From Lamellibrachia satsuma (Eukaryota > Annelida > Polychaeta > Sabellida > Siboglinidae): a DNA stretch of 64,000 nucleotides. A program made the translations under genes and the position numbers. The notes under the pieces were generated by a model. That model saw nothing but the letters and a program-made list of their open reading frames with translations, was not told the origin of the DNA and did no database searches. Positions 58,410 to 64,000 of this stretch are shown in pieces; position 1 is the stretch's first letter; each line of letters begins with the position of its first letter. Location of the stretch: NCBI GenBank assembly GCA_033239005.1, contig BSQZ01000107.1, positions 1,262,501 through 1,326,500 of the forward strand. Direction: 5' to 3'.

Positions 58410-59065
58410 CTCCTTTCTTCGTCCCCCATTCTTCCTGTTCCCCATCTCCTTTCTTAGTTTCCCCCATTCTTCCTGTTTTCCTCTATCTCCTTTCATAGTT
58501 TCCCACATTCTTTCTGTTTCCTTCTATCTCCTTTCTTCATCCCCCATTCTTCCTGTTTCTATCTGTTTTTTTAGTTCCCCCATTCTTCCTGTTTCCCTCT
58601 ATTTCCTTTCTTAGTTTCCCCTATTCTTCCTGTTTCCTTCTATCTCCTTTCTTCGTCCCCCATTTTTCCTGTTCCCCATCTCCTTTCTTAGTTTCCCCCA
58701 TTCTTCCTGTTTTCCTCTATCTCCTTTCATAGTTTCCCACATTCTTTCTGTTTCCTTCTATCTCCTTTCTTCATCCCCCATTCTTCCTGTTTCTGTTTTT
58801 TTAGTTCCCCCATTCTTCCTGTTTCCCTCTATTTCCTTTCTTAGTTTCCCCTATTCTTCCTGTTTCCTTCTATCTCCTTTCTTAGTTCCCCCATTCTTCT
58901 TCTTTTCCTCTATCTACTTTCATAGTTTCCCACATTCTCTCTGTTTCCCTCTATCTCCTTGCTTTGTACCCCATTCTTCCTGTTTCCCTCTATCACCTTT
59001 CTTAGTTCCCCCATTCTTCCTGTTTCCCTCTATCACCTTTCTTTGTCTTCTATTCTTCCTGTTTC
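58410..59065. repeat. 40-bp polypyrimidine minisatellite, block C, right part
   Basis: Units more variable than on the left side of the LINE, with a longer repeating block of about 220 bp appearing twice (about 58410-58620 and 58630-58860: CTTCATCCCCCATTCTTCC, TTTTTTTAGTTCCCCCATTC). Confidence 0.9.
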
Positions 59066-59708
59066 CCCCAGTGTTAATGTGACATTGTTATATATAAATA
59101 TGTTAACTACATATAATAATTCAATAAATGTTTACTTCAGTACTACTCTCAAGTACCAAATAGTGCCTAATAACAGTATAGGGGGGACATTTTTTCAAAA
59201 CAAATAATACAGTGCGAAAAAATCACTAGTACAGGGGTGAGATTTAACAAGTCATGGAAGGTAGCTAGTCGAGCTACCAACCTTGCAAAGTGAAGTAGCC
59301 CGACAGATTCTTAGGTAGTCCACTTGCTAATCAATGCTTTGATGATAGAAAGCAAATACTTTGAAGATAGAATGTACTAATTTTTTCCTAGGGACTCTAT
59401 GTAATGGCGGATGGATTCTGACTGGTCCATGCCCGTCCATTTCAGCGGAAACCGCCACCAGCCGGTTACGACCGGTTTGAGGCGCTGTGCACGGCGGCCA
59501 TTTACGGTCGTTCGGCTTACGCGGTGATAATGGCATTTTAGCTAATAATATACCATGTCGATCTCCCGAGAACTTAGGATTCTGACCGATTCATCTAATC
59601 ATGGAAATCTAACTCTTCGGGATCAAAATCTAGGATCCTCAGAAGCACGTCTTCCTGTTGCTGTTGCCCTATTGCAATACATATGAAAATACATAATTAT
59701 AGTATATA

Positions 59709-59752
<44 letters not shown>

Positions 59753-59780
59753 GTAGCATGCATGACGGTTCGAGTGTTGG
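59066..59780. other. Block C non-coding with (TA)n
   Basis: Matches A only up to about 59135 (GACATTGTTATATATAAATA). 59140-59695 has no counterpart in A and no recognisable gene. (TA)n covers 59704-59750. Confidence 0.55.
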
Positions 59781-60057
59781 TGTTCTCAGCAACAGGAAGA
59801 CAAGTACAACCGAAGAAACAGCAAATGAGGGCATAACAAAAGGATATCTTCCCGTACGGCATGTAATCATCTACTTGAATTTACAAAATAATGTGCAGTA
59901 TAAATGCATGGGTATAACCTGAATTACGGTGAAGTATTCATATAACCTGGGGCAAATTCGGGGGGGGAGGGGCATAGAGGGCACATGCCTCCTTACCCCA
60001 AACAAACTTTTCACGGTGCATTAGATTATGCCATTTTGAGTGTTACTTTTCAAAATA
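59781..60057. other. Duplicated non-coding sequence, block C
   Basis: Matches A 14370-14645 and shows the uninterrupted site of the A CR1 fragment at about 60046-60060. No gene seen. Confidence 0.7.
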
Positions 60058-61078
60058 CTCCATGAATAAAACAATATGTACTGGTAGACGTACTCCAGGA
60101 GTAAACAAAGGGTACTGTTGGGCGTAAACAATTGGTACTACAATGCGTACTCTAGGAGTACATAACTGGGACAACAAGGTATATTCCATGAGTACACAAC
60201 TGGTAATGCAAGGCGTATTCCACGAGTACACAACTGGTACTGCAAGGCCTATTCCATAAGTACACAACTGGTACTGCAAGGCCTATTCCATGAGTACACA
60301 ACTGGTACTGCAAGGCCTATTCCATAAGTACACAACTGGTACTGCAAGATGTATTCCATGAGTACACAACTGGTACTGCAAGGCCTATTCCATGAGTACA
60401 CAACTGGTACTGCAAGGGCTATTCCATGAGTACACAACTGGTACTGCAAGGCCTATTCCATGAGTACACAACTGGTACTGCAAGGGCTATTCCATGAGTA
60501 CACAACTGGTACTGCAAGGCGTATTTCATGAGTACACAACTGGTACTGCAAGGCGTATTTCATGAGTACACAACTGGTACTGCAAGACGTATTCCATGAG
60601 TACACAACTGGTACTGCAAGACGTATTTCATGAGTACACAACTGGTACTGCAAGGCGTATTCCACGAGTACACAACTGGTACTGCAAGACGTATTCCATG
60701 AGTACACAACTGGTACTGCAAGGCCTATTCCGTGAGTACACAACTGGTACTGCAAGGCGTATTTCATGAGTACACAACTGGTACTGCAAGGCCTATTCCA
60801 TGAGTACACAACTGGTACTGCAAGGGCTATTCCATGAGTACACAACTGGTACTGCAAGGCCTATTCCATGAGTACACAACTGGTACTGCAAGGCGTATTT
60901 CATGAGTACACAACTGGTACTGCAAGACGTATTCCATGAGTACACAACTGGTACTGCAAGACGTATTCCATGAGTACACAACTGGTACTGCAAGGCGTAT
61001 TCCACGAGTACACAACTGGTACTGCAAGACGTATTCCACGAGTACACAACTGGTACTGCAAGACGTATTCCAGGAGTA
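60058..61078. repeat. 34-bp minisatellite, about 30 units, block C
   Basis: Same unit as 16477-17880 (CATGAGTACACAACTGGTAC core) but with its own dominant variants (GGCCTATTCC and GGGCTATTCC), unseen or rare in block A. So amplification or homogenisation continued after the blocks separated. Confidence 0.94.
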
Positions 61079-61476
61079 AACAGGTGTTTAGTTTGACCGC
61101 TGCTCGATGTGCATTTTCATGATGTCATCTAAGTTGTTTCGTTTATGCGAAAATAATTTTTGCCAATGACTGGATGAGTACCAATAGTTTTTTCACATTC
61201 AGCAAATTCAAGGTATGTAGCTTGTAAACTTTGCAAATTAGAAACAACTGCAATTAGGTCAAAACAATAGATGTGATTTTATGCACTTACCACTTGTTCA
61301 CATAATAGGACATTACAGAAAGAATTTGGAAGGCAATGCTTAGATTTTCGCAGAAGTGCTTAGATATACCATTTAGTAAATGGTTAAAATTGATGGAAAT
61401 TTTTTGCAAGAACTGTTTTAATTTCTTGAAAATTTGACATGGAATAATCCTAATGGGCATGAGAGGTGATTGATTG
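61079..61476. other. Right-hand end of block C
   Basis: Matches A 17881-18110 up to about 61300, then diverges. No gene seen in the remainder. Confidence 0.65.
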
Positions 61477-61479
61477 ATT

Positions 61480-62310
61480 ATGGTAGAAGATATTGACCCT
61501 CACATAATTGGTATTACCGAATCATAGGCCAACACAGACATAACAGATGCTGAATTAGGATTGACAGGTTACGTAATGTTTAGGAGAGATCGAATAGGAA
61601 GAAAGGGAGGGGGAGTTATTTTATATGTTAAAGAATCTTTTCAGGCTTATGAAATAAAATTTAAAGGGAAGCAGATTACGATGAAGCTCTTTGGTGCAAA
61701 ATAGTTTCAGGAAATTAAAAATTAACTATTAGATTAGTTTACCGAAGTCCAAACATAAACGAAGAGGATAACACACAAATACAAAATTCTATAAAGGAAG
61801 TTAGTAAAGGGGAATGTATCATAATGGGAGATTTTAACCATGGCCACATACAATGGAAATCTCTAGAGTACAGGGGGTGAGGACCAACAATTTCTATTTT
61901 TAATTAAGGATAGCTTCCTTACTCAGCACGAGCTAGAACCAACAAGGGGAGAAAATGTATTAGATATAGTTTGATCATCGCAAAAAGAATTAGTGGACAA
62001 TGTAAAAATACATGAACCATTGGGTAACAGTGACTACAATCAAATACATTTTGACATCAATGTAAAATCAGAAAGTAAAAATAAAAAACGTATAGGAGAA
62101 ACTTCCACAAAGGTAACTTTAAAGATATGAGAAAATACTTAGCAAAGCTAGATTGGAATAACATGCTGATGAATAAGACCGCAATTGAATGTTGGAATAT
62201 TCTAAAATATGAAATTGAGAGTATCATCGATAAATTTGTTCCCTTGAAAAAACAAGGAAAACGGTCTAGAAAGAAACATTTGTCAAAAGAAGCTATTAGA
62301 AAATAGTGTT
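61480..62310 (+). pseudogene. CR1 AP-type endonuclease, decayed
   Basis: VEDIDPHIIGITES then a stop, LTGYVMFRRDRIGRKGGGV and ILYVKESFQAY, then GECIIMGDFNHGHIQWK. After frameshifts come RNFHKGNFKDMRKYLAKLDW and KQGKRSRKKHLSKEAIRK. The catalytic Glu (ITES) and GDFN words are present. Stops and shifts at about 61527, 61700 and 61870 disable it. Closest relative in the window is 15272-16185. Confidence 0.82.
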
Positions 62311-62433
62311 TAAGCAAACTATGTGGAGGGTTTATAGGCGTACCAGAAAGGATGAAGACTATGCAAATTGCAAAGAGGCACTTAACCTAGCTATAACTGA
62401 AATTAGAAAATCTAAAAGAACCTTTGAAAAAAA

Positions 62434-63820
62434 TTGGCAGGTAATATCAAAAATGACAGCAAGAGTTTCTATGCTTATGTAAAGAGTAAACAGAAAGTTT
62501 GTGATAAGGTCGGACCACTGGAAAACAACAGGGGAAACATAATTTCAGACGGGTTTCAAATGGCAGAGGTCCTGAATGAGTATTTCAGCTCAGTTTTTTA
62601 CCAAAGAAGATATCAGCTCACTTCCAGTTCCATTTACTAAATTTGAGGGCAATAAATCAGAACATTTAGGGCAGTTATTTGTAACTACTGAAATGATATA
62701 AAAAAATTAAGATGAAAGATAATAAATCACCAGAAGTTGATGGGATACCACCAAAACTGCTTAAGGAAATTGTTGAGCAAATTAGTACACCACTTGCAAA
62801 ATTGTTTAACTTGTCACTAGAAGAAGGAATCGTTCCTTCAGAATGGAAAGAAGCAAACATTACGCTGCTATTTAAGAAGGGATCGAGGAACAAGACAGAA
62901 AATTACAGAATCTGTTTTGAGTGGGGTACCACCGGGATCAGTATTAGGCCCTATACTGTTTTTAATATATATAAATGATTTGGAAGACGACATATCTAGC
63001 AAAGTACTGAAATTTGCAGATGACACAAAAGTATTCAGAAAGGTTACTAATGATACAGATAAACAAAGTTTACAGGATGATCTAGATAAATTAGTGAAAT
63101 GGTCAGAAAAATTTCAAATGTTATTAAATTTTGGTAAGTGTAAATGTATACATATAGGACATGGAAACGTGGATGAAGACTATAAAATGGGGAATGCTGT
63201 ACTAGATAGAATCACACAAGGAAAGGACTTAGGAGTAACATTTAGTGCTGACATGAAAGTTTCAGAGCAATGTGGGATTGCTGCTTCGAAAGGAAATCAA
63301 ATTCTAGGGTGAATTAGGAGAACTATCATGTATAAGGAGAAACAGCTAATTGCACCCCTGTACAAAGCAATAGTTAGACCACATTTGGAATATTGTATTC
63401 AAGCATGGAGGCCGTATCGTAAAAAGGACATAGACAAGCTAGAAAGAATACAACGAAGAGCAACTAAAATTATTCCAGAATTGAGAGACCTTAGTTACGA
63501 AAGTCGCTTATTACAATGTGATTTGACAACACTAGAGACCAGGAGACTAAGAGGAGACCAAATAGAAGTGTTTAAAATGGTGAACGGTTATGAGGATGTT
63601 GATAGGAATGTTCTTCTAACTTAAAGAAGGCAGTAGAACCAGAGGACACAAAGCAGCATTAGTTAAGGAGCAGTGTAGTTTGGACATGAGAAAGTACTCT
63701 TTCTCACAGAGGGTGATAAATGAATGGAACAAACTGCCAAATGATTGTGTTAATGCTAGTAGTGTGAATATGTCTAAAAATAGAATTGACAGATATTTGA
63801 TAAGGGCGGGCTACACATAG
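62434..63820 (+). pseudogene. CR1 reverse transcriptase with about 0.4 kb internal deletion
   Basis: A linker frame (SKSFYAYVKSKQKVCDKVGP) ends at 62640. Then NKSPEVDGIPPKLLKEI and VPSEWKEANITLLFKKGSRN run to TENYR at about 62907. There the sequence jumps to SVLSGVPPGSVLGP, skipping what in the 18251-18877 and 18878-20045 copies encodes the fingers and motif A (LDFQKAFDKV). FADDTKVFRKV (motif C) and DLGVTFSADMKVSEQCGIAA follow. After a stop at 63310 come [20 protein letters not shown] and ETRRLRGDQIEVF, with a final frameshift near 63622. Loss of the motif A aspartate makes it catalytically dead. Confidence 0.87.
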
Positions 63821-63845
63821 ATGAGAAAATTGTTGGACTCTTGAT

Positions 63846-64000
63846 AACAAGATTTAACAAGATTTGCCATCCAAGCCAAAGGCCCAGATGGCAAGTGGAC
63901 AAGGAAGCCATTGGCTTATCGAGAGTCCAACAATGTTCACCTACTTATAACCCGCCCTCCTGATATATGTGTCAAACTTGTTTTTAAACATATTCACGCT
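63846..64000 (-). pseudogene. CR1-type LINE 3' end, minus strand, running off the window
   Basis: On the plus strand AACAAGATTTAACAAGATTT (the tail), then GCCATCCAAGCCAAAGGCCC, then CATTGGCTTATCGAGAGTCC, and reverse-complement codons for a VNMFKNKFDTYIRRAGYK-like C terminus at the window end. It meets the plus-strand CR1 tail to tail. The remainder of the element lies beyond base 64000. Confidence 0.85.

Larger units (their letters stand above)
61477..63836 (+). mobile_element. CR1-type LINE, 5' truncated, with internal deletion in the reverse transcriptase
   Basis: Order: endonuclease (61480-62030), linker (62090-62640), N-terminal reverse transcriptase (62712-62905), deletion, palm and C terminus (62906-63820), start of 3' UTR. 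Its 3' end is cut at GGACTCTTGATAA (about 63848), where an inverted CR1 tail takes over. No target-site duplication was seen. Confidence 0.85.

Overview
This is eukaryotic, very probably invertebrate metazoan, repeat-rich intergenic DNA. The signs are CR1-type LINE remains (one with an SGNH-esterase ORF), another CR1/Jockey-group LINE, tRNA-derived SINEs, Kolobok-like and hAT-like DNA transposons, MITEs, long minisatellites and (CA)n/(TA)n microsatellites. There is no prokaryotic gene organisation, no tRNA or rRNA gene outside the SINE heads, and no host gene that I can name. The exact phylum cannot be fixed from the sequence; lancelet, hemichordate, mollusc, brachiopod and cnidarian genomes all carry comparable elements.

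The main architecture is a segmental duplication. Block A (about 319-18130) is the most complete copy. Block B (about 25449-38165) matches A 319-11995, and block C (about 45597-61310) matches A 9100-18130. Between the blocks lie CR1 fragments, a (CA)n tract and unassigned DNA (18130-25448), and a long imperfect inverted repeat with one exon-like coding segment (40930-45565). The final 2.7 kb is a decayed CR1 element meeting a second CR1 tail to tail.

Because the blocks are paralogous, each acts as an 'empty site' control for the others. This places many insertions closely. In A there is a 1.4-kb TIR element (2797-4214), a CR1 fragment (about 14646-16476) and a 29-bp minisatellite of 2.3 kb. 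In B there is a 3.6-kb LINE on the minus strand with an 8-bp target-site duplication (30069-33688), a SINE, two unclassified insertions of about 0.5 and 0.7 kb, and a 26-bp minisatellite that is a single unit in A. In C there is a 6.4-kb TTAA-flanked Kolobok-like element (47587-53965) carrying a nested 1966-bp hAT-like element with an exact 8-bp duplication, a SINE, a 1.06-kb TTAA MITE, a LINE fragment and a 38-bp minisatellite that is a single unit in A.

No set of genes works together as a pathway here. All recognisable coding matter is transposon-derived and broken by stops or frameshifts. The exceptions are unassigned exon-like segments, of which 43749-43969 deserves most attention. Repeat counts and coordinates were made by eye and boundaries without a target-site duplication are approximate.
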